From assembly GCA_964397775.1 (NCBI GenBank), contig CAYNKL010000058.1:1-24607 (forward strand): 24,607 nucleotides of DNA, given 5' to 3'. Made by a program: the position numbers and the translations under genes. Source of the stretch: Allosediminivita sp964397775 (GTDB lineage: Bacteria > Pseudomonadota > Alphaproteobacteria > Rhodobacterales > Rhodobacteraceae). Shown piece by piece: positions 15,045-22,739 of this stretch (the stretch's first letter is position 1; each line of letters opens with the position of its first letter). The notes below the pieces were generated by a model that was not told the origin of the DNA, did not search any database, and saw only the letters and a list, made by a program, of their open reading frames with translations.

Positions 15045-16187
15045 CTACTGGTTCGCCTCGATGGCGCGCCAGCGTGCGACGTTCTCGTTGTGCTCGTCGA
15101 GGGTCTCGGCAAAGGCATGCCCGCCGCTGCCGTCGGCCACGAAGAAGACGAAATCCGTCTCCGCCGGGTTCAGCGCCGCCTCGATGCTCGCCCGGCCCGG
15201 GTTGGCGATGGGCGTGGGCGGCAGCCCCTCGATCACATAGGTGTTGTAGGGCGTCGCCGCGCGCAGCTCCGACTGCCTCAGCCCGCGCCCGAGCACACCC
15301 TCGCCGTTGGTGATGCCGTAGATCACCGTGGGGTCCGTCTGCAACCGCATGCCGCGGTCCAGCCGGTTCACGAAGACGCTCGCCACCTGACGCCGCTCCT
15401 CGGGGATGCCGGTTTCCTTCTCGATGACCGAGGCCAGGATCAGCGCCTCTTCGGGGCTCTCGAGCGGCAGCTCCGCATCCCGGTTGGCCCATGCATTGGC
15501 CAGGATCGCCTCCTGCGCCGACTGCATCCGCCCGATCAGCGCCGCGCGGCTGTCGCCGGTGACGACCTCGTAGCTGTCCGGCGCAAGGCTCCCCTCGGCG
15601 GGCACTTCGACGGTCCCTTCAAGGATGTCGATCTGCATGAGCTCCTGAACCACCTGCCAGCTTGTCACGCCCTCGGCGAGCGCGATGCGGTAGCGGGTGC
15701 CCGGCTCTTCCTTGGCCGTGGCATACTCGGGCGCGGGCTCTTCCCCGGCCGGGTCGAACTCGGCCATTTCCTCGTAACGCCCCGTGGCCGGGTCAAGCTC
15801 GCGAACCTGCACGCTCGCCGCGTTGATCCCGATCCGGTAAATCACCTCGGTGCCGCAGGTCGATGCCCCGCCACGTGTGACGATGTCCGTGATCTCCACC
15901 ATCGAGGCCCTTTCGGGCACGAGGTAGCTGCCGAACTTCAGGTCGCCACTCCGGTCGGTATAGTCCGCGCCAAGCCGGAACATCAGCGGGCTCGAGATCG
16001 CCCCCTGCGCGGCCAGCCGTTCGGACACGTCCTGCATGGATCCGTTACGCGGCACCTCGATACAGATCGCCTGCTCAAGCGGCCCCTCGGCGGAGTATTC
16101 GTTCTTCGCCCAGATCAACAACCCGCCGAAGAGGAAGATCCCCACGACAAGGAAGGTCAGCGCGTTCGACGCCACGCTTTTCCACAT
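15045..16187 (-). CDS. mltG: Endolytic murein transglycosylase MltG
   Basis: A 380-residue inner-membrane YceG/MltG protein that cuts nascent glycan strands and so limits their length. One N-terminal TM segment lies at about 9-27. A LysM-like periplasmic domain precedes the catalytic domain. The active-site Glu is in VIEKETG (Glu256, equivalent by position to E218 of E. coli). Family hallmarks are LQTDPTVIYG (282-291), TPYNTYVIEGLPPTPIANPG (312-331) and the final HNENVARWR. An acidic insert at about 139-165 is extra relative to the E. coli protein. The ATG starts 5 bases after the fabF stop with AAGGCGGA upstream in the fabF end, so it is coupled to fabF. That order, fabF then mltG, is common in bacteria. 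Confidence 0.95.
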   Translation of the reverse strand: MWKSVASNALTFLVVGIFLFGGLLIWAKNEYSAEGPLEQAICIEVPRNGSMQDVSERLAAQGAISSPLMFRLGADYTDRSGDLKFGSYLVPERASMVEITDIVTRGGASTCGTEVIYRIGINAASVQVRELDPATGRYEEMAEFDPAGEEPAPEYATAKEEPGTRYRIALAEGVTSWQVVQELMQIDILEGTVEVPAEGSLAPDSYEVVTGDSRAALIGRMQSAQEAILANAWANRDAELPLESPEEALILASVIEKETGIPEERRQVASVFVNRLDRGMRLQTDPTVIYGITNGEGVLGRGLRQSELRAATPYNTYVIEGLPPTPIANPGRASIEAALNPAETDFVFFVADGSGGHAFAETLDEHNENVARWRAIEANQ

Positions 16188-16191
16188 TGGA

Positions 16192-17451
16192 TCAGTCCGC
16201 CTTGCCGAAGATCACGCTGGCGTTCGTCCCGCCGAACCCGAAGGAGTTGGACAGCGCGTAGGAAATCTCCCGCTCCCGCTTCTCGTTGGGGGCGAGGTCG
16301 ATGGCCGTCTCCACCGCCGGGGTGTCGAGATTGATGGTCGGCGGGGCCACCTGATCGCGGATCGCGAGGATCGAGAAGATCGCCTCGATCGCGCCAGCCG
16401 CACCCAGCAGGTGCCCGGTTGCCGACTTGGTCGAGGACATCGTGACCTTCGACGCCGCGTCGCCCAGCATCCGCTCTACCGCGGAAAGCTCGATGACATC
16501 GGCCATGGTCGAGGTGCCGTGGGCGTTGATGTAGTCGATCTGCGCGGGCTCCAACCCGGCATCCTTGAGCGCCGCGCGCATGGAGCGCTCGCCGCCCTCG
16601 CCGTTCTCGGAGGGTGCGGTGATGTGGTAGGCGTCACCGGACAGCCCGTAGCCCTTCACCTCGGCATAGATCGTCGCGCCACGCGCCTTGGCGTGTTCGT
16701 ATTCCTCGAGCACCAGCGCGCCCGCGCCCTCGCCCATGACAAAGCCGTCGCGATCGGCATCATAGGGACGGCTCGCGGCCTGCGGGTCGTCGCCCCGCTT
16801 TGTCGAGAGCGCCTTGCAGGCGTTGAAGCCCGCGATGCCGATTTCCGAGATCGCCGCCTCGGCGCCACCGGCCACCATGACATCCGCATCGCCGTACTTG
16901 ATCAGCCGGCTCGCGTCGCCGATGGCATGGGCACCCGTCGAACAGGCGGTGACGACCGCGTGGTTCGGGCCCTTGAAGCCGTAGCGGATCGAGATGTTCC
17001 CCGAGATCAGGTTGATCAGCGCACCGGGAATGAAGAAGGGCGACACCCGGCGGGGGCCCTTGTCGCGGATCAGGTAGGCGGTCTCGGCAATGGAGTTGAG
17101 CCCCCCGATGCCGGAGCCCATCAGGACGCCGGTGCGTTCGCGCCCCTCATCGTCCTGCGGTTTCCAGCCCGAAGCCTCGATCGCCTGGATGGCGGCGGAC
17201 ATGCCGTAGAGAATGAAGTCGTCGACCTTGCGACGCTCCTTCTTGTCCATCCAGTCCTCGGGGTTGAAGCTGCCGTCGCTTCCGTCCCCGATCGGAACCT
17301 CGCAGGCGTAGGTGGTGGCCAGGTTGGAGGCGTCGAAACGCGTGATGGTTCCTGCTCCGGACTTACCGTCCAGCAGCCGGGACCAGCTCTGCTCCACCCC
17401 GCAGGCGAGGGGCGTGACCAGCCCCAGCCCGGTGACAACGACGCGACGCAT
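16192..17451 (-). CDS. fabF: Beta-ketoacyl-ACP synthase II
   Basis: A 419-residue KAS II condensing enzyme that elongates acyl-ACP in fatty-acid synthesis, including the step needed for cis-vaccenate-type unsaturated chains. The catalytic triad is complete: Cys170 in TACSTGAHA, His311 in NAHGTSTMAD and His347 in SATGHLLGAAGA. The glycine-rich C-terminal NSFGFGGTNASVIF is present, and the length is normal for the family. The ATG at 17451-17449 gives the canonical MRRVVVTGLG start; the upstream AGGGCAGGG is a modest ribosome-binding site. It lies 178 bp after purU on the same strand and is coupled to mltG downstream. The acpP gene that often precedes fabF is not in this position. Confidence 0.97.
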   Translation of the reverse strand: MRRVVVTGLGLVTPLACGVEQSWSRLLDGKSGAGTITRFDASNLATTYACEVPIGDGSDGSFNPEDWMDKKERRKVDDFILYGMSAAIQAIEASGWKPQDDEGRERTGVLMGSGIGGLNSIAETAYLIRDKGPRRVSPFFIPGALINLISGNISIRYGFKGPNHAVVTACSTGAHAIGDASRLIKYGDADVMVAGGAEAAISEIGIAGFNACKALSTKRGDDPQAASRPYDADRDGFVMGEGAGALVLEEYEHAKARGATIYAEVKGYGLSGDAYHITAPSENGEGGERSMRAALKDAGLEPAQIDYINAHGTSTMADVIELSAVERMLGDAASKVTMSSTKSATGHLLGAAGAIEAIFSILAIRDQVAPPTINLDTPAVETAIDLAPNEKREREISYALSNSFGFGGTNASVIFGKAD

Positions 17452-17579
17452 GTGCCCTGCCCTCTTCTCTTGATCGCTCTTTGGCCGCTCTTACCGCGAC
17501 AGGGCAAGGCGGGGCAAGAGCGCGGCGAGTGCCCTTTTCCCATGCCTCGCAAGGATCTGCCGGCGGCAAGCGCGGCAGG

Positions 17580-17592
17580 CGGCGGACCGCCG
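17580..17592 (-). terminator. Small GC palindrome between purU and fabF
   Basis: CGGCGG-A-CCGCCG is a 13-base palindrome 38 bases after the purU stop, within a 178-bp non-coding gap. As a hairpin it would have a short stem and no T-run, so a termination role is only weakly supported. Nothing else was recognised in the gap apart from the fabF ribosome-binding site. Confidence 0.25.
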
Positions 17593-17629
17593 GGGTCGAA
17601 ACCGTCCGGCGATCCTGCCCTGTTTCCGC

Positions 17630-18514
17630 TCAGCCCATCCGTTCGGAGGAATAGGACCCCGGCGAGGCGGGGAAGACCACCGTCTTGTTGCCGTTGAGGA
17701 AGACGCGATGGTGCGCGTGCGCGTGGATCGCGCGGGCCAGCACCTGTGCCTCGACGTCCCGCCCGAGCGAGACGTAGTCGGAGGGCGACTGCGAATGCGT
17801 GACGCGGACGGTGTCCTGTTCGATGATCGGCCCCTCGTCGAGATCCGCGGTCACATAGTGGGCGGTGGCCCCGATCAGCTTCACGCCGCGCTCGTAGGCC
17901 TGCTTGTAGGGGTTGGCGCCCTTGAAGCTCGGCAGGAACGAGTGGTGGATGTTGATGATCCGGCCCGACATCTTCTGGCAGAGGTCGTCCGACAGGATCT
18001 GCATGTAGCGCGCGAGCACCACGAGGTCGGCTTCGGTCTCCTCGACCACGCCCATGATCTGCGCCTCGGCCTCGGGCTTGTTCTGCGGCGTCACACGGAT
18101 GTGGTGAAACGGGATGTCGTGATTCACCACGAGCTTCTGGTAGTCCATGTGGTTCGAGATCACCGCGACCACATCGATCGGAAGGGCGCCGATGCGCCAA
18201 CGATAGAGCAGGTCGTTCAGGCAGTGCCCGAACCGCGACACCATGAGCACGACACGCATCTTCCGGGCAGGATCGTGGAAGGTGAAATCCATTTCGTATT
18301 CGCTCGCGAGGGAAACAAAGCCCTCGCGAAGCTCCTCGATCCCGATGCCGGTCTCGGAGTTGAAGATGGACCGCATGAAGAACATGCCCGTTTCGAGGTC
18401 GTCGAACTGCGAGCTGTCCGTGAGGTTGCATCCATGATCGGCAAGATAGGATGCAATGCCCCCAACGATGCCACGACGTGACGGGCAAGTGACCGTCAAA
18501 CAATAAGAATTCAT
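17630..18514 (-). CDS. purU: Formyltetrahydrofolate deformylase PurU
   Basis: A 294-residue enzyme that hydrolyses 10-formyl-THF to THF and formate, balancing one-carbon pools and supplying formate for PurT-type purine synthesis. The N-terminal ACT domain (about 3-80) begins YCLTVTCPSRRGIVGGIASY. The C-terminal formyltransferase-fold domain contains NIHHSFLPSFKGANPY with Asn188 and His190, and ADLDEGPIIEQD with Asp226, matching the catalytic Asn-His-Asp set. The start at 18514 is supported by GGAGGAGAG directly upstream and by the normal family length; a start 15 codons earlier would not be. It is first in the minus-strand run before fabF and mltG, but the 178-bp gap leaves co-transcription open. 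Confidence 0.96.
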   Translation of the reverse strand: MNSYCLTVTCPSRRGIVGGIASYLADHGCNLTDSSQFDDLETGMFFMRSIFNSETGIGIEELREGFVSLASEYEMDFTFHDPARKMRVVLMVSRFGHCLNDLLYRWRIGALPIDVVAVISNHMDYQKLVVNHDIPFHHIRVTPQNKPEAEAQIMGVVEETEADLVVLARYMQILSDDLCQKMSGRIINIHHSFLPSFKGANPYKQAYERGVKLIGATAHYVTADLDEGPIIEQDTVRVTHSQSPSDYVSLGRDVEAQVLARAIHAHAHHRVFLNGNKTVVFPASPGSYSSERMG

Positions 18515-18687
18515 CTCTCCTCCATTCCTGCGATCGATGGGTCGATCCCGACGTACCATGCTGTCGGCGACATCGTAACGCGCAGATCAGTGCAAGCCGG
18601 TCCGTCCTGCGTCAACGGCCTTGGCGGGGCCTTCGTCGCTTTTGCGTTACGCATCGTCGCAGCGGATTTCCGATAGGCTGCGACCGT

Positions 18688-18738
18688 TCACCGCAGGGGC
18701 TTCGCGACGCCGATCGGCGCGCCCGAAAGATCGCTCAT
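18688..18738 (-). CDS. Possible 16-residue mini-ORF (leader peptide?)
   Basis: On the minus strand, GAGAGGTGAGGC stands directly before an ATG at 18738-18736, and the frame MSDLSGAPIGVAKPLR ends with TGA at 18690-18688. Ribosome-binding site, spacing and start codon are better than for several certain genes here. The AT-rich ATATAT stretch lies about 20 bases upstream. The peptide matches nothing I know. It could be a leader peptide, the remnant of a small gene, or chance. Confidence 0.25.
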   Translation of the reverse strand: MSDLSGAPIGVAKPLR

Positions 18739-18785
18739 GCCTCACCTCTCGGGGGGTGATATATTTCCGACACAAAAACTCGGGA

Positions 18786-18814
18786 TTGACGGCGGGGCCG
18801 GTAGCGATGACAAA
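18786..18814 (+). promoter_or_regulatory. Candidate promoter of the imelysin operon
   Basis: TTGACG (18786-18791) matches five of six bases of the sigma-70 -35 box. GACAAA (18809-18814), at 17-bp spacing, is a poor -10. The imelysin ATG is 66 bases further on. A weak -10 would suit a regulated promoter, but the call rests mainly on the -35 box. Confidence 0.35.
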
Positions 18815-18880
18815 TGCCTGTGTAACCACCGCCCGAAACAAGAGGCGGCACCCGGAATTTCCAAGAGGGAGAGAGACCCG

Positions 18881-20137
18881 ATGAAACGCAGCACCACCGC
18901 GCTGGCCCTGATCATGGCGACGGCCACGCCGGCGCTTGCCGACAAGGCAGCCGTGATCGACACCTATTCCGACATCGCGCAAGCGGGATACGAAGACAGC
19001 CTGATCAAGGCGCAGCAGCTGAGCGACGCGGTGACGGCTCTCATCGACGCGCCCTCGGCGGAAACGCTGGCCGCGGCAAAGACCGCCTGGCTCGAGGCGC
19101 GCGTTCCCTACCAGCAGACCGAGACCTTCCGCTTCGGCAACCCGATCGTCGACGACTGGGAGGGCAAGGTGAATGCCTGGCCGCTGGACGAAGGCCTGAT
19201 CGACTACGTGGACGACAGCTACGGCGGTCCGACCGACGCCAATGCCTATGCCGGGCTGAACGTCATCGCGAACGAGACCTTCACTCTGTCGGGCGAAGAG
19301 GTCGACGCGTCTGAAATCACGCCCGCCCTGCTGGAAGAGACGCTGCACGAGGCCGACGCCGTCGAAGCCAACGTCGCCACCGGCTACCACGCCATCGAGT
19401 TCCTTCTCTGGGGCCAGGACCTCAACGGCACCGAGCACGGCGCCGGCAACCGGCCCTGGACCGACTACGCCAGAGGCGAGGACTGCACCAACGGCAATTG
19501 CGACCGTCGCGCGGAATACCTGCGTGCGGCCACCGACCTGCTGGTCAGCGACCTGGAATGGATGACCGCGCAATGGGCCGATGACGGTGCCGCGCGCGAG
19601 GAGCTGACCTCTGACGAAGATGCGGCCATCGTGGCGATGCTGACCGGCATGGGCAGCCTCTCCTACGGGGAACAGGCGGGCGAACGCATGAAACTGGGCG
19701 TGATGCTGAACGACCCCGAGGAAGAGCATGATTGCTTCTCGGACAACACGCACAACAGCCACTTCTACGACGGTCTCGGCATCCACAACGTCTACAACGG
19801 CGAATATGTGCGGATCGACGGATCGGTCGTGTCGGGCGAAAGCCTCTCGTCGCTGGTGGCCGAAGCCGATCCCGAGGTCGACGCCGCCCTACGCGCCAAT
19901 CTCAATCAGACCATGATCGAACTCGGGCAGATCAAGGCCGCGGCGGAAGCGGGCTTTTCCTATGACCAGATGCTGGCACGCGGCAACGAGGCGGGCGAAG
20001 AACTGATCATGAGCGCGGTCGATGCGCTTGTGACGCAGACGACGTCCATCGAACGTGCCGTCGCGGCCCTCGGGCTTGACCAGATCGGCTTCGAAGGCTC
20101 CGACAGCCTCGACAATCCCGACGCAGTGTTCCAGTAA
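18881..20137 (+). CDS. Imelysin/M75-family iron-regulated periplasmic protein
   Basis: A 418-residue exported imelysin-domain protein (peptidase M75, IrpA-like). The signal peptide is about residues 1-20, ending TPALA. The diagnostic GxHxxE motif is G168-Y-H170-A-I-E173 followed by FLLWGQDL, and the second conserved region, HNSHFYDGLG, is present. A CTNGNC cysteine pair lies between them. The family is associated with iron uptake and iron-regulated expression; despite the peptidase name, peptidase activity is doubtful and metal binding is the favoured idea. The start at 18881 is supported by AAGAGGGAGAG upstream and by the signal peptide. It is the first gene of a four-gene plus-strand cluster; 76 bp separate it from the di-heme gene. 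Confidence 0.93.
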   Translation: MKRSTTALALIMATATPALADKAAVIDTYSDIAQAGYEDSLIKAQQLSDAVTALIDAPSAETLAAAKTAWLEARVPYQQTETFRFGNPIVDDWEGKVNAWPLDEGLIDYVDDSYGGPTDANAYAGLNVIANETFTLSGEEVDASEITPALLEETLHEADAVEANVATGYHAIEFLLWGQDLNGTEHGAGNRPWTDYARGEDCTNGNCDRRAEYLRAATDLLVSDLEWMTAQWADDGAAREELTSDEDAAIVAMLTGMGSLSYGEQAGERMKLGVMLNDPEEEHDCFSDNTHNSHFYDGLGIHNVYNGEYVRIDGSVVSGESLSSLVAEADPEVDAALRANLNQTMIELGQIKAAAEAGFSYDQMLARGNEAGEELIMSAVDALVTQTTSIERAVAALGLDQIGFEGSDSLDNPDAVFQ

Positions 20138-20213
20138 CTTCCCTCAGGCAGGCCGGGGCGGCACGTCTCCCAACCACGCAGCCCCGGCCCACCCAGCCCT
20201 GAAAAGACCCAGT

Positions 20214-21761
20214 ATGCGATCCGTTTTCACAGTTCTTGCCCTTACGGCTCTGAGCCTTCCCGCAGCCGCCGATACCGGCTCGGATTTGAAGGACCTCCAC
20301 CTCGACTTGATACCCCGGACGGCGAGCGAGCGTGAGCGTATTGCGTCGGTCACGCAGCCCACCGAGGATTTCAGCGCCCCCGAAAAGTTCGAAACCAACC
20401 CGGCCGGCGCGGCGACGGTGCGCGCGCGGACAGATGCGGATGCCTTTTCGCAGCCTTCCGGCAACATCAGCTTCGCGGGTGAGCTTGACTTCAAGCTGGG
20501 CAATGGCCTCTTCAAGAAGCTCTGGGTCTCTTCCCCATCGTCCACGCTGGCCTCGGATGGGCTCGGGCCGCTCTACAACGCCCGCTCCTGCCAGCGCTGC
20601 CACCTCAAGGACGGCCGCGGGCATCCGCCCGAGGGGCCTGATGACAGCCGCGTCTCGATGTTCCTGCGCGTCTCTGTTCCGGCTGCGCCGGACGCGCCGA
20701 TGTCAGATGTCGAGGCCTTTCTTCTTTCGCTCGGCGACGAGACGCCCCGCACCCGCCCCGATCCGAATTACGGTGGACAGATCCAGGATTTCGCCCTGCC
20801 CGGCCACGCCGCCGAAGGGCAGATGATGATCGACTACACCGAAGAGGAGATCGCGCTTTCGGGCGGCGAGACGGCGACGCTGCGCGACCCCTCCTACAGC
20901 CACGCCGATCCGGGCTACGGCCCCCTTGGGGAAGGCGCCATGCTGAGCCCGCGCGTCGCTCCGCAGATGATCGGCCTCGGGTTGGTCGAAGCGATTCCCG
21001 CTGAGGACATCCTTGCCAAGGCCGATCCCGATGACGCGGACGGCGACGGCATTTCCGGCCGCCCGCAGATCGTCTGGTCCTTCGACGAAGACGCCGTGAT
21101 GCTGGGCCGCTTCGGCTGGAAAGCCGGGGCACCGACGGTGAAGGAGCAGTCCGCTGCGGCCTTCGCCGGCGACATCGGCATTTCGAACCCGCTCTTTACC
21201 TCGCCCGCCGGGGACTGCACGCCGAACCAGACGGCCTGCATCGAAGGCCCCCATGGCGACGGCGATGCACGCGGCACCGAGATCGACGCCGAGGGGCTCG
21301 ACCTCGTGACTTTCTACAGTCGCAACCTCGGCGTCCCGGCCCGCCGCGACACGGATGATCCGCAGGTGCTCAACGGCAAGCGCGTCTTTTACGAGACCGG
21401 CTGCATCGCCTGTCACACGCCGAAATACGTGACACACCGCCTGACCGACCGCGACGAGCAGAGCTTCCAGCTCATCTGGCCCTACTCCGATTTCCTGCTG
21501 CACGACATGGGGCCGGGCCTTGCCGACAACCGTCCCGAAGGCCGCGCGAGCGGCAGCGAATGGCGCACAGCGCCGCTTTGGGGGATCGGCCTCACCGAGC
21601 AGGTGAGCGGTCATACCTATTTCCTTCACGATGGGCGGGCGCGCTCGATGCTCGAAGCTGTGCTATGGCACGGCGGCGAGGCGCAGGCCGCGCGTGACCG
21701 CGTGATCGAAATGCCCCCCGAAGACCGTGCGGATCTGATCCGCTACCTGGAGAGCCTATGA
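20214..21761 (+). CDS. Di-heme oxidoreductase (DHOR family, c-type cytochrome)
   Basis: A 515-residue periplasmic protein of the di-heme oxidoreductase family (putative peroxidase or 'thiol oxidoreductase'). The signal peptide is about 1-19, ending PAAAD. Two c-type heme sites are visible: C126-Q-R-C129-H130 and C397-I-A-C400-H401. A DxDxDG stretch, D274-A-D-G-D-G-I-S-G, looks like a calcium-binding loop. A further CTPNQTAC pair may form a disulfide. The family relates distantly to MauG-like and cytochrome c peroxidase enzymes. The ATG at 20214 begins the signal peptide; its ribosome-binding site (GAAAAG) is weak. Its stop overlaps the next start as ATGA, so the following gene is translationally coupled. 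Redox handling of iron next to imelysins is an inference from context. Confidence 0.93.
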   Translation: MRSVFTVLALTALSLPAAADTGSDLKDLHLDLIPRTASERERIASVTQPTEDFSAPEKFETNPAGAATVRARTDADAFSQPSGNISFAGELDFKLGNGLFKKLWVSSPSSTLASDGLGPLYNARSCQRCHLKDGRGHPPEGPDDSRVSMFLRVSVPAAPDAPMSDVEAFLLSLGDETPRTRPDPNYGGQIQDFALPGHAAEGQMMIDYTEEEIALSGGETATLRDPSYSHADPGYGPLGEGAMLSPRVAPQMIGLGLVEAIPAEDILAKADPDDADGDGISGRPQIVWSFDEDAVMLGRFGWKAGAPTVKEQSAAAFAGDIGISNPLFTSPAGDCTPNQTACIEGPHGDGDARGTEIDAEGLDLVTFYSRNLGVPARRDTDDPQVLNGKRVFYETGCIACHTPKYVTHRLTDRDEQSFQLIWPYSDFLLHDMGPGLADNRPEGRASGSEWRTAPLWGIGLTEQVSGHTYFLHDGRARSMLEAVLWHGGEAQAARDRVIEMPPEDRADLIRYLESL

Positions 21762-22735
21762 AACACCTTGCCCTGGTCCTCGCCTGCCTTGCCTCCCCAG
21801 CCCTGGCGGGGGTGGATGAAGCGCTCGACGACCACGTGCTGCCGCGGGCCGAGACTTTCCGCCAGCAGGCCGAGCGTCTTGCCGAGAGGGCGTCCGACGA
21901 TTGCACGGCACCGGCCCTTCGCGCGCCCTACCAGGATCTTTTCGACGCCTGGATGGGCATTTCCCATCTCCGCTTCGGTCCGCTCGAGGAAGACGGCCGC
22001 GCGCTCGCCATCGGCTTCTGGCCCGACACCCGCGGGATGGTGCAGCGCACCGTTTCGCGGTTGATCGCGGACGAAGATCCGGCGGCAGGCGATCCGGAGG
22101 CATTCGCCGAGGTCTCGATCGCGGGGCGCGGCTTGTTTGCGCTGGAACGCCTGCTTTATGACGAGGCGCTGTCGGACTATGGCCCGGAGGACTATGCCTG
22201 TTCGCTGGCAACCGCCGTCGCCCGGGACCTGTCCCGCATGTCCGAAGGACTGAGCGCCGACTGGAACGACTACCAGGGGCTCATGAAAGATGCCGGCGAG
22301 AACACCACCTATCTGAGTGAGAAGGAAGCCGCCCAGGCCCTTTACACGGCCCTGATGACCGGGCTCGAATTCACCAAGGATCAGAGGCTCGGGCGCCCGC
22401 TCGGCACCTTTGACCGGCCACGCCCGACCTGGGCCGAGGCCTATCGCTCCGACCGTCCGCTTCGCAACGTCGTCCTGTCGTTGGAGGCTCTGCGCGAGCT
22501 GTCTCGGACCCTGTCCGACGATCCCATTCCGGTGACTGAGGCCGCCTTTGCGGATGTTCTGGACGTGGCAGCCGGCCTTGACGACCCGCGGCTCGCCGGG
22601 GTCGAGGATCCTTCGGAGCGCCTCAAGATCGAGATCCTGCAACAGCGCGTCGACCTCCTTCAGGATGACGTCGCCGGAGAGATCGGCGGGGCGCTGGGAC
22701 TGACCCAGGGCTTCAACGCGCAGGACGGGGACTGA
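21758..22735 (+). CDS. Second imelysin-family protein, motif-degenerate
   Basis: A 325-residue exported protein of the imelysin family, shorter than its upstream relative. The signal peptide is about 1-17, ending SPALA. The N-terminal helix contains LDDHVLPRAETFRQQAERLA, typical of the fold. Where the family motif GxHxxE is expected, it reads IAGRGLFALERLLYD, so the histidine is replaced (GRGLFALE) while the Glu remains. The C-terminal helices (FTKDQRLGRPLGTFDRPRP) match imelysins found next to di-heme oxidoreductases. The start overlaps the di-heme stop by 4 bases, and the next gene begins 4 bases after its stop. It may be a partner or scaffold and need not act independently on metal. The family call comes from fold-level pattern and context. 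Confidence 0.85.
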   Translation: MKHLALVLACLASPALAGVDEALDDHVLPRAETFRQQAERLAERASDDCTAPALRAPYQDLFDAWMGISHLRFGPLEEDGRALAIGFWPDTRGMVQRTVSRLIADEDPAAGDPEAFAEVSIAGRGLFALERLLYDEALSDYGPEDYACSLATAVARDLSRMSEGLSADWNDYQGLMKDAGENTTYLSEKEAAQALYTALMTGLEFTKDQRLGRPLGTFDRPRPTWAEAYRSDRPLRNVVLSLEALRELSRTLSDDPIPVTEAAFADVLDVAAGLDDPRLAGVEDPSERLKIEILQQRVDLLQDDVAGEIGGALGLTQGFNAQDGD

Positions 22736-22739
22736 TCCC

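Larger units (their letters stand above)
18515..18880. other. Divergent intergenic region between purU and the imelysin operon
   Basis: This 366-bp gap should hold the promoters of both divergent units. Going toward the imelysin gene, TTGACG (18786-18791) is a good -35 box, with GACAAA 17 bases later as a weak -10. Just upstream lies an imperfect dyad, TTCCGA-N9-TCGGGA (18765-18785), in a short AT-rich stretch. On the minus strand, TTGACG at 18615-18610 may belong to purU. I found no canonical Fur or Irr box by eye, and iron control of the operon is therefore unproven. A 16-residue minus-strand reading frame with a strong ribosome-binding site is described separately. Confidence 0.5.

Noticed and set aside
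16036..17697. A 553-codon plus-strand frame opposite fabF
   Set aside because: It is fully antisense to a canonical fabF with an intact Cys-His-His triad.
18621..18884. An 87-codon plus-strand frame before the imelysin gene
   Set aside because: No ribosome-binding site, no recognisable domain, and it covers the expected promoter region.
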